A stretch of DNA of 64,000 bases from Calycina herbarum (Eukaryota; Ascomycota; Leotiomycetes; Helotiales; Pezizellaceae), in NCBI GenBank assembly GCA_001414485.1, contig LLEY01000003.1, positions 558,001-622,000 of the forward strand, read 5' to 3'. Of the stretch, positions 1 through 11,899 are shown one piece after another. The stretch's first letter is position 1. The number at the start of each line of letters is the position of its first letter. Position numbers and translations under genes: made by a program. The notes under the pieces were generated by a model that saw nothing but the letters and a program-made list of their open reading frames with translations, searched no databases and was not told where the DNA came from.

Positions 1-3000
1 TTTACTTAATTAACCCTCATTCTGTTGTTTTACCAATGATATACCCTCGAAGTAAAATCAATAGTATTCGTAGGTAATCTACAAATAGAAGGACATTGAA
101 ATAAGCAAGAAAAAATCGAGCTATTTGTAGGTAATCTACGAATAGTTACTTGACCTATTCGCAGGTAACCTAACAACAGCTCCACGAGTGAAGGTAGCGG
201 TACTCTGGTTTGCTTGACATTTTTTAGCTTATTCGAGAACTGGTGGCTTGCTCGCAACTCTCTTTTTTAGCCCCCAGAGGTGACTTGGCTTACTCGTTAA
301 ATTGATGGCTAACTCGATAATTTATAGCTTACTCGCAACTTCTTTTCTGGCCCCCAAATACGAAGCTTGGCTTACTTGCTTTTTGCTAGCTTACTTGGTC
401 ATTTGATAGCTTACTCAATAGATTAATAGCTTACTCGATAAATTGAGAGCTCACTCGCCACTCTTCGAGCAAGTCAGATTGAAACTCGTATCTCGGTGGG
501 CAAACAACTTAGAGCAGCTTCCTTTTCGGAACTTGAGACTGTTTGCTAGTAGGATCCGGCTTTTTTTCTAGGGATAAAAGCCTCATCTTGATTCGTGCTT
601 TAGATTAACAATGAAGCTCTTAGTTTTTCTGGAAAGGTTTTGCCAAGTTCGGGGTTCTCAGATGCGTTGCCGCGAGACTGTAACTTCCCGTTCTAAAAGA
701 AAATAACCAATAAGTAGATCAGATCTAGCTCCTTCGAGAGTATGAAAAAAGTCGCAAAAGTTGCACAAACAGCAGGGATGGAATGTTTCGAGAGCAAGTT
801 ATTTTTTCGAAAGTCATTAGAATTGATACACCGCTCACGGATAACTGGGAAGTTCTTGGCCTGGCTATAGCATCCTGAAGTAAATTAACCCATAATTCCG
901 TAAGCTAACATATTGTTGCCTTCAAACATGTTGAGGATCTATAACTTGAACTCATGGTGTAAAGATAATGCAGGGTCTTTGGCTGGAACTTGACGGCTTC
1001 GTCTAAAGAAACTTTATTTATGGAAGAAGAAAGGAAACAAGCGGATTAACCTCTCTAATTTGTATCTTCGGTAATATTCAGAATTGACTGTTGTTACTGA
1101 GTCGCTGGTGGGTACTTGGGAAATGATTGAAGACTTTGATAATACAAAGCTTCTATTCGACACCTGGAAAGTGGTTCTCGAAACCACGCATGAACAAATG
1201 AACATCCCTAGTCTAGTTTGTCAAAGATGTTATTTTACAAATATGTCCATGGGAATATCTAGTAGTTGTAATGTTCTATGATCACCGGGCTTCCTCAAGA
1301 TTTGAAATTTTATTAATCTTTTGCTAGTAAATTCTTGTTCGATAGTAAAATAACTTTACTTTACCACCCGAATGTGTCCGTAGAACCTTGCTGCTCTCTT
1401 ACAAGCTCATCAAGCTCTGCTAGGTTGAACAAAGAATCTAATATGGTGTGATGTGGGATTATGGAGCTGATGAAATTGGTCAAGCCCATACGAGAGGAAA
1501 ATGCCTAGTTTGGTGTCTGTGAGGCGTGGGAATTCTTGGCAGCGGAAAGATATAGGTATATCTTGTTACTCAGGCCTGTTTACTTTTTAAGACTATGCAC
1601 TCTTTGAGCATCAATTTGAGTGGAGTTTAAGGAGAAGGAATTCATTAAAAGGGTCTTCTTGAGCATTCGGTGAGAGAGGGGGGTGCTTGTATTGTCTTCA
1701 ACCCCGCTTCAATTCGTTGAAAATTTAGAAAGGATTCGTCATGTAATTTGGTGAAAAGTGAAGAAGTAGGGATTGGGTATTATCGCAAACCTAGAAACGG
1801 TTGAAGTATTTATATTTCTTATCGTGACATTCTGTCTCGTACTTATCATTCATGACTACTAGGAAGGACTCATAAGCAGAGGAATAAACTCAACGAATGT
1901 TTACCACTCTAGGTTACTAGGAGAGGCATATCGTGACTTGGGTGGTTTGTGTACAGTTGGTAAGTCGTCACAAGAGATGTCATCATTTATCTTTGACCAA
2001 ATACCAGAACTAATACCCCTCCTAGTCAGTTTTCACCCATGCCAATCTTCTGTCAGCTCGAAGGCACTTTTCGACAGCAACTAGTTTTTCGACCATAGCA
2101 TTTTCGGTAATTCCATGATGGATTGAATTTTTGAAGACAAGAGACTAGAGTAAGACTTCATGCAAGTACTGTACTTGCAAATACATGCTATTACAAAGCA
2201 GACATGCGTCATACTCTCTCAGCTTTATCCAAATACATAAGAACTTGATTGGTTTTTGGTTGAAAAGGGAGGCTAAGTATCGTCACGTGCGTGCGAGGTT
2301 TTAGTCCACTCCTTTTTTTGTGATGCTTTTTTTACAGCAAATATATGTGCAGAAGAACAGCGAACGCCCCGCGAGGTGAGGAATGATGTTGCGGAGAAGG
2401 GTGTGTGACGCTGTAAGTTGACAGCAACAATTGTTGGTCTGAGGATACGATGTTGATATGAGGGTACGATATCTGGCAACCTTGCATGAGAGTTAGGAGG
2501 AAGTTTGGCCTAGAACGGTCAATCATGCTCATGAGTCTTTTGGTCTACGTATATATTTTATCTCAAATAACTTCTGTATGGTACCTGTGCCCACGTCCGA
2601 GATTCAAGGTGGTGGGAGAGAAATCGCTTAATGTTTTAACCTTTCTAGCACTGTTTTGGGACTTGATTGTTCAAAGACTCATGGATTATTAGATCCAAGT
2701 CGTTTCAAGTGCGTGGGATGATTTGGTTGAAGTATTCTGAGTAGTTGGGACGAGGTACCGGAAGGGGGTTAGATGGTCGCTAGGTACTGTACAAACCTGG
2801 TATATTTTACTGAGGCGTTTGATGTCAATAGATGGTCAAGACAAGATTTAAATTGTGGCAAAGCTATCTAGGAGTTGTATCACTTGTAATATCGAATGAT
2901 GCTTTTCTTAATGAAATAGAAACAAGCTGAATGACGCCCAAGGTTCTTTCTGGCAGCACACATACTACACATGGAATCCTTGATTGGTTCTTCTTCGGAA

Positions 3001-3363
3001 TCATCTCTAGCCACATGGACCAAAGCGAGTATTATCAACGAGTGGGGAGCAATGGACTTGCCAATATTCACCAGTAAGAGGATGGCATATCGACATCCAA
3101 CACTTACCACCTTGAACTTTACTCTATGCAATACTTCTAACTCTGCTGTCTGCATCGCGCTTAACATTATTACATTCCTCTTGGTAATCTTGTTTACTAA
3201 TGAGTTGGCATATTTCCTCGGGGATACCCGTGTTCCTTAAATCCTTCAAGACTCTAAAATGGGTCTTTTGTTTACTGCCAACGGCGAAGGTCTGGAATGA
3301 TCTTGGTTGTCGGCTTCGAGACTTTGGAGAGTTGCTGCCAACAGCTGATTTGCGATTATTGGA
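1..3363. other. Gene-poor stretch left of the first gene
   Basis: I find no convincing gene here. Open frames are short and overlap on both strands (for example 2880-3167 on minus and 2971-3240 on plus), with no recognisable domain. The first ~480 bases hold a degenerate short repeat, listed separately. Positions 62-87 and 121-145 also carry two near-palindromic copies of a GTAGGTAATCTAC core. The rest looks like ordinary AT-leaning intergenic DNA. Confidence 0.5.
160..460. repeat. Degenerate array of an 11-bp unit (TAGCTTACTCG)
   Basis: About nine copies of TAGCTTACTCG or close variants (TGGCTTGCTCG, TGGCTAACTCG, TAGCTTACTTG, GAGCTCACTCG) lie at irregular ~18-45 base spacing from about 244 to 457. 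Two of them are followed by a CT-rich run and a CCCCCA block (near 270 and 351). The reverse complement of the unit, CGAGTAAGCTA, recurs at 48.9-49.2 kb together with a GGCCCCCA block. Function unknown. Confidence 0.75.
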
Positions 3364-4579
3364 CTATAAGCGACTTCTTAAGGGAGCGAGCTTGGATGGT
3401 CGGCGTTGAACGTCCTGATTAGACTTTTGTCTCTTTGGTGGGTGCTGTGGATTGACATCGTCATCAACATCGTCATCAACATAGTATTCATGTAGCTCGT
3501 CAGGCTCGTCGACATTCATATGATCACTCTCGATGGTCTGGTGGATAGGAGAAGCAACTTGGAGAGCAAATGAGCGCATGTGGTTTGTTGGGTTATTTTG
3601 CTGTACAGCTTCGAGGAGTCGGTTGACTAACTGCTCTTGCTTGGAAATCTGCTCGTCCTTCTTGCGGATTATCTCCCGGTACGAGGTGACTTGGGGATCG
3701 GAGATTTGAGAGTTATCGGTGATGGCTTTGAAGGATGAGTCAATACTGTCCTGATTGGTGGAGAGTAGTGCTTTGAGGTAACTATCTGGGGCTATTTCCT
3801 CGGTTCTGTTCAAGACTGGATCTTGGGAAGGCTGTCAGCACAAGAGGTCTCCAGGATGCTGAGCAAAGTGGACGGAATACCTTTTCTGGAGGCTTTAGAT
3901 AGAGCAGCAGGATGAGATGCATTGGCCTTGTCAGGAAGGCTCTGTAAAGGCTTGCGGCTGGGAGCAGCAACTGCTGAGCGGAGTCTGGATGGAGGGCTCC
4001 AGACAAGTCCGGGCTCTGAGGCGGCTGTGATGAAGACATCATCCTCGGAATTCCACTGGTCCAGACAGTAAGACGGGGAAGTGGCTCGTGGCTCGGAGGC
4101 AATTGAGATCTTTTTCAAATGCTCTGAAGTGGCTGTCAGCATAAGCAGTTTCGAATTCATGTTGGAGTATCGAAATACCTTTTGTGTTGGATGCAGAGCT
4201 ATGCCTGGCAGCTTTCTTGGAGGACTGACCAGAGCTAGAGCATATTGCGCGTGGGTTGGAGTTGGGTGCTAGCTTGACAGAGTCTGTGAAGGCTGTTAGC
4301 ACAGATAATTCCAAGGAGAGCAAGGAGGGGGAGTGAAATACCTTGTCTCTTAACAACAGGAAGGGGTTTAGAGGTAAGAGCAGAACGAGATGGAGGAGAA
4401 ATGCATTGGTCATGAGCTTCCGGGGAGGTTGCTTTGCGTGCTTGGAGTTGTTAACAGAGCCCAAAAGCTTCCAACAAGCTCTTAGAACGGGGGGAAAACA
4501 TACCTATAGGATAGGCTAGGAGCAGCGGGTGGAGTATAGCACAAGCGGCATCGATATCGAAACCTGGATTGGACGACAT
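3364..4579 (-). CDS. Hypothetical protein with C-terminal coiled coil, 5 exons
   Basis: I do not recognise a family. Inferred exons on the minus strand are 4504-4579, 4342-4440, 4179-4283, 3881-4123 and 3364-3821, giving 326 residues in one continuous frame. The start is an ATG at 4579. The N-terminus is hydrophobic for about 25 residues, the middle is Ser/Pro/Lys-rich and probably disordered, and the last third has a Lys/Gln/Glu-rich coiled coil (REIIRKKDEQISKQEQLVN), then an Asp-rich patch and a basic tail, which would suit a nuclear protein. Introns are 63, 58, 55 and 59 bp. The last three resemble one another at both ends, and the exons before introns 2 and 4 share a PPSR...SA...KPL pattern, hinting at internal exon-intron duplication. 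Splice sites are inferred. Confidence 0.6.
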
Positions 4580-5715
4580 TGTGGTTTAAGGTCGAAGATC
4601 AACGAGGTTTAAGGAAGGAATGGTGTTGTTGAAGGAAGAGAGAAGAGAAAGAAGAGGAAGGTGGAAGAAGGATTGCGAGGTGGGGGCCAAGCAGTGAGTG
4701 TTTGGGAGTACTCGTTCCTTCCCTTCAGAATGGCTTTAGAATTGCGTGATCAGGAAGAGGGAAGTAGAACCGTAAAGTAGCCTAATGATCAGAAGGAAAT
4801 GCAGGGATCGAGAAAATGTATGAGAGATTGGCGGTACGAGACTGCTACTTCCTCCTTTGCTGAAGATTTTCGGGAAAGTTGAAGCGTGGCGAGTATGTAA
4901 ACATGATGGATTAGTATACCACTGAATGACCTGCGCGACTGCAACTCTTCACCATACCAATAACCTTTGGCGTGTGACTCATTTCCATTGATTGGTCGAG
5001 GACCCGCTCAACAGAAAAATCCATTGGTGGTTGCGGATTTCTGTGTTGATGTCGTTGTGGAGGAAGGAGCGGATGCCAAGACCTCGACCTTCCCTCTCTC
5101 TCTCTCTGGCCAAATTTCCTCCTCAACTCCACAACTGCTTGTTTGTTCTTCTTTAATTGATAGCCTGCTTCATCGTCCGTCAAGCCTTAATCGTGGCAAA
5201 CGAATTCCTTCTTCTACATCTTCTTCAAAGCGTAATAGTGTCAAGTGATCATGATGAGCGCTGATGTGGTGGTATTTGGAGGCATTATTGTTGATTGGAG
5301 GCTCAGAATGCTGCTGCAAAACCATGGTTCGATGGGATCTACATAGATCTACGTAGTGTTAAGATAGTCTCAATTACTTTCTGGATCTTCCGTGGGTCAA
5401 CTTCTAGCGGCAGTAAAGCCACAATTTCTAGATATTACCCAAATACTTTGGGACAATCAAACTTCACTATTCTAAGCTATCTGGGGCAAGGTACTTAACC
5501 AAGGCTTTTGGATAAGTACCTTGCATTACCCTAATCATTCGGGGCAATGAGATAGCAGATACGGACCTGAATTATCTACTGCCGCTTTTATTGTCTACCG
5601 TAAGGCTCTTTAATTTGAGACTTGAATTAGGCGAGTAATGACTCTTTACTCTCTTACTATAACCCTATCTAAAAGTTTGAATTAAATATAATATTACATA
5701 TTACACAAAACCAAA
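4580..5715. other. Intergenic stretch with a perfect 11-bp hairpin
   Basis: No gene is evident. A perfect inverted repeat, CAAGGTACTTA at 5487-5497 and TAAGTACCTTG at 5513-5523, encloses a 15-base loop. Around it (5430-5560) are phrases such as ACCCAAATACTTTGGGACAAT, in part also seen in the repeat near 26.8 kb, so this may be a decayed copy of a related small element. Confidence 0.45.
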
Positions 5716-7304
5716 CTACCGATAGAGCACCCCCTGCTCAAGCCTCACCCTCTCCCTCAACCCATCCGAAGACAACCCAACCCGCACCACCCCCTCCAAC
5801 TCTTTATCCCTCTCCATCGTATACATCAACCACGTTCCCTTCAGTACAGTCGCAAGTTCCTTCTCCGAGTACGAAGAAACATTCTTCCCCAAATCCCTCT
5901 CTATCGCCGCCGAAACCTCAACAATACTCCTAATATCCCCACTTCTCTTCCAACCACGACAATTCAGTTCACTATGCCGATGAGCATCCCACCATACTCC
6001 AAACATACCAAATACCCAAATGAGCTCAAGCCAGAGCAATGCGAAGATTAACCAGAGTGAGAAGCCGTATACGTAGCCATCTGTTTGAAGACAAGAGTGA
6101 TCTAGGAAGTCGTCGGTGATGATGGTATTGTTCCAACAGGCTTCCGAGGTAAAGTTCAACAATTTTGTATCGGGACCTAGATTCGTCCCGTTTATCCAGA
6201 ATACGGGGTCGGTGCTGAAGTTAGAGAGAGGAATAGGGTGACGTGTGGAATAGTAATCTAAAAAGAAGTTAGTGGAATTCATTAACTTGCTGGGTTGATG
6301 TAGTATACAATTAGTGAGATTCATCCATAAACTTGTGTCATTAGGAGCATTCCCTGTGACGAAAGGATATGGCGCTGTTGTACCGTATTCTATTTTATCG
6401 GTGTACCTCTTGTTTGTAGTTGACGACGAAACTTCTTTGGGTTCAAGAAGCAAATCTTCAGAGAGGCCAATGAGAGGACCATTTTGAATCTTGAAACAAA
6501 AATTTGCGAGGTTGTCGAAGAAATCCTCGTAACTTTTCATTTCGACATAGGTGGAACTTCCATTTACTTGATAGACAGTTCGAGAAGGACTATAGTAGCC
6601 AGTAGAAGCACTGAAGAGAGTTGGAAATGTCAAAACGTATATCGTTGCGCAGACGAACCATCCCATGAGAAATCGATACCGCGTTGTGGCCACACTCCTT
6701 AGTCCTTTACAGAAGGATATTAATCCCGAAATCGAAGTTGGGTTGAATTTTACGGCGCTGTAGAGGTCGTAAGTTACGGGTATGGATTCTACCATACGAG
6801 TAAAGGCGTCGCTGATTATGGTGTAGCTAGCTCATAATTATATTAGCAAGTGTACATAAAAACCAGAACTGCGAGAGGAGAAGAAACGGGAAGTACATAC
6901 GCAACCCACCCATGAAGAGCCCTTCCACCTTGTCCCAACACCAAATCAATAATCACATCTAAAAATTTGGCCTCAGAGAAACCCATTCCTCTAAATACAG
7001 GCATATTGAGTTTGAAAAACTTCCGAAAAAAAGATTGTGATGAAGTATCACAGTCATCTAAGCCGTCTAGACCACTGCTCGCAACTGGAACAGTTATCGA
7101 TGCCACAATTAGAAAACTCAAGATGAGCCCAGTTGCAGTGACAATCCCGATCGCGTATTTTCGGCGCTTGCGCAATTGTTTTTTCAATCCCAAGTCCGAA
7201 TCTCGTAGAGTTCGAGGCTGCAGTAAATTGGAATCCATTCTCAGAGGCGACATCTCGTAGTCCTCACAACCTCGCTGTTTCTGTGATGTCGGAGAATCAC
7301 ACAT
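5716..7304 (-). CDS. Multi-pass membrane protein of unknown function
   Basis: Two exons (6901-7304 and 5716-6811) joined across an 89-bp GT-AG intron give 499 residues. The start is the first in-frame ATG at 7304; upstream in-frame codons are non-ATG. At least three membrane segments are visible: near residues 50-72 (after a basic KKQLRKRRK stretch), one just after the segment RSVATTRYRFLMGW, and one in the C-terminal third (YGFSLWLIFALLWLELIW). Between the last two lies a long loop with many N-x-S/T sites, as expected for a glycosylated extracellular or lumenal domain. The layout resembles a lineage-specific fungal membrane family. No enzyme motif is visible and I give no function. Confidence 0.72.
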
Positions 7305-8720
7305 GACGAAGATATGATTTTGAAACACCCATCAACATAATCAAGTTTGACCAACAGCAATTTTTGAGGAGGTGCCAATGTATATGGGTACAGGATGCGG
7401 CTGAGCATTCGTACGTGAAAAATCCTTTTTAACCGGCAGTGAAAAGTACCCTGTAATGATTGACGTAAAATGCCATGAAGTTGGGCTGAGTGACCCTCAA
7501 CCTTGGCTTTTACGAAACAGAAGATGAATGCCTTTCATCAAGAGCCTATTGGAATCATTGCTGCGCAGCTGTGTCTCCACTCAGGCGTTTAAAACTCGCT
7601 TAAGATAAGAAATAATGGGTAACCACATAGGATTTATCTACTCGTGTATTCCAACTACCCCTAGGCTCTTGCTCTATAGTATCACCAGTGCATATAGGTA
7701 GTCGCGGCAATCTGTGAAGATATTGTACCAGGGGATCTCGAAAAAAGAATGCTGATTGTTCTGACCTTTTTCTCACAATATTCAACAATGTCGAAGTTGG
7801 TTCTAAAAATGTTGTTGTGAATCATTCTGAAGGTACAATAGGAAGTCTGAAGACATGACCACCACGCACGCCACCCCTTGGTAGAATTGAATGATCTCTA
7901 CAGAAAATAACAAGACTCACGGTTGCAAATCCTGAATTTATACGCTCGTATGATTGCACTCGCAAGCTCGCTTGGGATGACCAAGAAAAGGGGGTTAATC
8001 ACGCACTCAAATGACCTTATTCTGTCTGTTTCGACAAACGTAGTATGACTACGAACCTCAATGGCACACATAATGTAATAAACTTGCGCTTGCACTTGAA
8101 CTCTATTTAAATAGAATATACGATAAAAGCGGGCGGAATGACAAATTAAATTACTCAATTACTCAACGCCACTTTGGTCGGAGGAGAGCAGAGTGCCTCA
8201 TGAGCAACGTCTGTCAACCGATTTTATTGAGTAAAGTAGAGTGATAAGCTATCAATCCACTCTACTCTATTCTACTCTCCCCCCCCCCCCCCCCTTAATT
8301 GTCTGTAGAGACATTTTCATAGCCAAACTACCCTTGCACATGACAGACAATACCAGGGGGGGGGGAGAGTACTCAAAAGTCATAGTACTCATAAACCAGA
8401 AAGGAAAGCCAAACATTGTTGCAAACTAAGCAAGGACGATGTCAAGAACGATGGAAACTTGACAGAAACATAACTCGGAATTTATCAAAGACAAATGAGC
8501 TAGCAAAAGAGTGTTTTATTAAATCATCATAACCTAGAATAAAACTGTGAAGAAAATTACCAAGGGTATCCCGTCGCCCCCACCAGCAAAATTTGAAATC
8601 ATAAATCCGTGTTTGATAATGTCACAACGCTAAATTTCATCATCGTGGAAAGCATACAGGCAAGATGCCAGCATCTTTCATCTAATCCACCCCAATACGG
8701 TCACATATCCCCTTCCAAGT
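7305..8720. other. Intergenic stretch with a C/G foldback
   Basis: No gene is supported. It contains the C16/G10 inverted repeat listed separately and, just before it, a 9-bp stem AGTAGAGTG/CACTCTACT around 8235-8266. The rest is AT-rich and holds the 3' flank of the Arg/Ser-rich gene. Confidence 0.45.
8273..8371. repeat. Foldback element with C16 and G10 runs
   Basis: The left arm reads TACTCTC followed by a run of 16 C (8279-8294), then ATTGTCTGT (8298-8306). The right arm reads GACAGACAAT, then a run of 10 G (8356-8365) and AGAGTA. The arms pair over TACTCTCCCC and ATTGTCTGT, making a ~99-bp hairpin. It may be a tiny foldback transposon or a structure-forming sequence; the homopolymer lengths may be affected by sequencing error. 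Confidence 0.7.
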
Positions 8721-9509
8721 TTATGGCCTATAAGGAGGTGGAGAAACGCTACTATCGCGATCACCAGGCTGTGAAGAATTTTCCGGAACCGCAAATCGCA
8801 CCCTCGATTCGTTGGGTCTTATCTCCGAGCTCCTCGACATGTTGGGATTTTGATATGGGCTTCGTGAATTCTGACGCGAGTTGGGCTCTGGTCGATTTGA
8901 TTGTTCCCAATGGGCTGGCCAGCCGGTTGGCGGGAAACCTTCCTGCTGAGACGACGACGAGGAAGGTTGGTCATTTGTCCAGCCGTATTTTATATCCGGT
9001 GGATAAGAATGTGTTTGTGGTTGTGCTTGCGCTTGCGACTGAGGTGCTGGGTGGACGACGGTGTGAGGAATCGGCTGAGCTTGGGAAGGTCGAGGAATTC
9101 GCTGAGGTATAGGTTGCACATAAGGCTGTTGTGCAGGTCTTTGAGTATTTTGGACATGTGGACGTGGAGAGACCGAATGCGCTTTGTAGGGTGGAACTGG
9201 AGATGTAGAAGCAGGTCTCGTGGTATCTCTTCTCGATTTTCTTTCGCGAGAATGCCTGCGGCCCTCGCGGGAATCTTTGCGATCGTAGGAATTCCTTCGG
9301 TCCCTCGAGTCTCTTCTCTCGCGCGAATCCCTCCTCTCGCTGTGTGATCGATGATGGCGTCGCTGGCTCTGCGGTGGGAATAGATGATATTGTTCCTCTT
9401 CAAGTCGTAGTCTCTCCTCTTCGATACGAGCCCGCTCCTTTTTGTTCTTTTGATGCTTGTTGATCAGGTAGCCTGCGGCTACAATTTCCAACCCCCCAAG
9501 TAGTACCAT
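8721..9509 (-). CDS. Arg/Ser- and Pro/Gln-rich low-complexity protein
   Basis: Single exon, 262 residues. The start is the ATG at 9509, with a good context (ACAAG before ATGG); the open frame continues upstream but has no other ATG. The N-terminus (VLLGGLEIVAAGYLINKH) is a short hydrophobic segment that could be a membrane anchor. It is followed by a charged helix rich in Glu/Arg (about residues 20-40). Next comes a run of RRDSRERRDSRDRR-type repeats like an RS domain, then a Pro/Gln-rich stretch to the end (PPPYRP). No catalytic domain is visible. The composition suggests a disordered scaffold or RNA-linked protein, but that is inference only. Confidence 0.6.
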   Translation of the reverse strand: MVLLGGLEIVAAGYLINKHQKNKKERARIEEERLRLEEEQYHLFPPQSQRRHHRSHSERRDSRERRDSRDRRNSYDRKDSREGRRHSRERKSRRDTTRPASTSPVPPYKAHSVSPRPHVQNTQRPAQQPYVQPIPQRIPRPSQAQPIPHTVVHPAPQSQAQAQPQTHSYPPDIKYGWTNDQPSSSSSQQEGFPPTGWPAHWEQSNRPEPNSRQNSRSPYQNPNMSRSSEIRPNESRVRFAVPENSSQPGDRDSSVSPPPYRP

Positions 9510-10083
9510 CTTGTCAGCGCAATAAAAATTTGATGTTCGTGTTGGTTTTGGAGGGGTACTAAGAAAGTGATTTTGAAGGTTTGATATGGTGGTGTTAGTA
9601 ACGGAGATGGAGTTTAGGGAAGATGATGAGAAATAGAGAGATGAATCACTGGAGTACACCTCGTATTATTGGCGTGTAGAAGTCCCTAGAAGAATGGCAA
9701 AATGACCTCTGATCATTCAGCTGAGGGGCGATGAGAAGCCTGATGACATCTGATGTCATGGTTGGATGAGATGAAGTCTTGGCAAACTCGGCAGCGCTTA
9801 CTTAGCTCGGAAGGTCCGAAGAAGATTCCACGGTCACGGGATAATTTTTATACGTGACTATATTTCAGTTGCAGAAATTACTAGGGGCCGCGGAAGTAAA
9901 TACCACAGGAGTAAAAGCGTAGCTGTGATACGTTACGGGTCGTAAAGAGTGAAAAAGTTGAATAAGATGCCCGTCATACGTCCGTTTGTAGTCACGTGAC
10001 ACATTCGTTTGATATTAAAGGTGAACAGTATAGTAGATAGATATTTATGTTAAAGTCTTCTAGCCTTCTCTTCCCTTCTCTTT

Positions 10084-11008
10084 CAACAACAACAACAATA
10101 GCAACAACAGTACGTAAGCCTCCTTTAAAACCTAAACTATATAAAAAGGCGTTACAGGCCGTAAACTAACAATTACAGACTATAGAATAGAGAATATATA
10201 TACCACCGCCGCCGCTGCCGCCACCACTGCCCGCGCTGCTACTGCTGCTGCTACTTATGCAGCTTCTCTACCGTTCCCTGCCCTGCCCGTCCTCCCTCAC
10301 CAGCCTTCACAGACTATAATCTCTCTTACGGGGCTGGTTACAGTCCGTTCTGCTACCTTGCAGCCCAGCCATACAATATCTACTACCTGGCCCACCAACC
10401 TGGAGGCTTTACTTGGTTAATTAACCGGCTAAGTAAACACCCCCGGGTGTATACACTATGCAGGTAGGTCTGGAGCATGGAGTACATATGTGTCGGTGCC
10501 TGGCTTCTTTGGGCAAAGCTGTGCCAACTGCCATTACGGCAGTGAAGGACGCCGCTGCTCCCTCCGTAAGTAAACTCTCCTACCTATTACAGACCGTAGC
10601 TAACTATTACGGATAGGACTAGCTAACATCGCGTCTGCTACTTGTGTTGCTGCTGCTGTCGCTGCTGCTATGGCTGCTCCTGCTCCCGCTGCCGTGGCCC
10701 AGGTCGCTCCTTACAACCCTCTCCGCTGCTCTAGTGCTAGTTCTAGTGTAGGTTCTAGTGCTGTCTGCTCTAGTACTGCCTATAAGTTAGATTTATAGCC
10801 CGTGAAAAGATCTTACTAACGTAAAATAGCACGGTGCACTGGCCGTGTCTGTAAGGCGCCCCTCTTAGCCTCTCAGAGGGCACGTCGTTTCGCGGAGCTC
10901 CATAGGGGGCTAGCAGCTCTTTACGAAGAGGAGGCGAGGGTACTGGAGGATGAGGAAGAGGAAGAAGGAGAGGAAGAGGAAGAGGGAGAGGAGGGGGAGG
11001 ACAGCTAG
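10084..11008 (+). other. Ala/Ser-rich and acidic coding-like segments inside the Helitron left arm
   Basis: On the plus strand a (CAA)n run at about 10084-10111 is followed by a good intron signal (donor GTAAGC, branch CTAAC, acceptor ACAG at about 10182). Next comes an Ala/Thr-rich stretch (10201-10435), a second donor-like GTAAGTAAAC at 10566, and an Ala/Ser-rich stretch (10630-10790). A perfect TACTAAC branch site at 10812 precedes an AG. The last piece (10850-11008) reads as a basic segment followed by a long Glu/Asp tail and a TAG stop. I could not join the pieces into one frame. It may be an accessory gene captured by or belonging to the element, now damaged. Confidence 0.4.
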
Positions 11009-11899
11009 TCTACTATAGAGTTATAAATCCTTTTTAAGGTCCGTTTACAAGTATAATAATAGTTAGTAATAGGTTTTTTAGTCCGTAAATCCTATCTAAG
11101 GTCCTATTTACAGATATAATAAAAGAATACTATAAGATTCGAGTAAGTATAAATATAAACTTATAGTAACAAATAATAAAACAATACTTATAGACAAAGG
11201 TAGAGACGTATATAGTCTATAAACACTCAAAGTAGTCCGTTATATAATCTAGGTAGTCCTAGTAATATAATCTCACTCTCGATCGTTAGACGTAATCGAG
11301 TTTATACCTTTAAAGCAGTTAAAATCAAACAGGGATTCAAATAAGAGGCTTGTAAGTATTTTTACCCGTGAAACAGCTACGTATGATAATCCTAAGTAGT
11401 ACTCTCTCTAATTTAAGTTTATTACAGCCTATAGTAGGATTAAGCCTTAACTTTTATAGACTATAATCGTATATCTAAGCTGTAACGGGAACTGCGTCTA
11501 TAAACAAACTATACCTTTATAGTTAAACTGCTGTGTTTAAGAGAAGACTGGCACAGTACCTACAGGGTAACCGAGAAAGCTAGGACCTATATAGCTATTA
11601 AACTGTATTAAGATTATAGACAGCAGCTGGTCTGTTTGTCGTCTGTAATCCTACGATACGTCTTCAATTATACCTATTAATCCGTTTATAAGCCTACTCT
11701 CCGTCTAAAGGTTAGTTATAAGCATGATATAGGCACCGATATAGACGTAGATCTCCGCGGATAAGTTATCTGCTTCTTCTTCGGTTGCGGCAGACGCACC
11801 GTGGCCTTTATGCTCGGCCGTAAGCTTCTTTATAGGTTGATTTATAGCCGCGAGACAGTGAAAGTTTATCTCTTATACTTCCGCCGTCATATAGTAGAG

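Noticed and set aside
8609..9347. Long open frames on the plus strand (167 and 148 codons)
   Set aside because: They lie opposite the Arg/Ser-rich gene and mirror its repetitive codons; no motif of their own.
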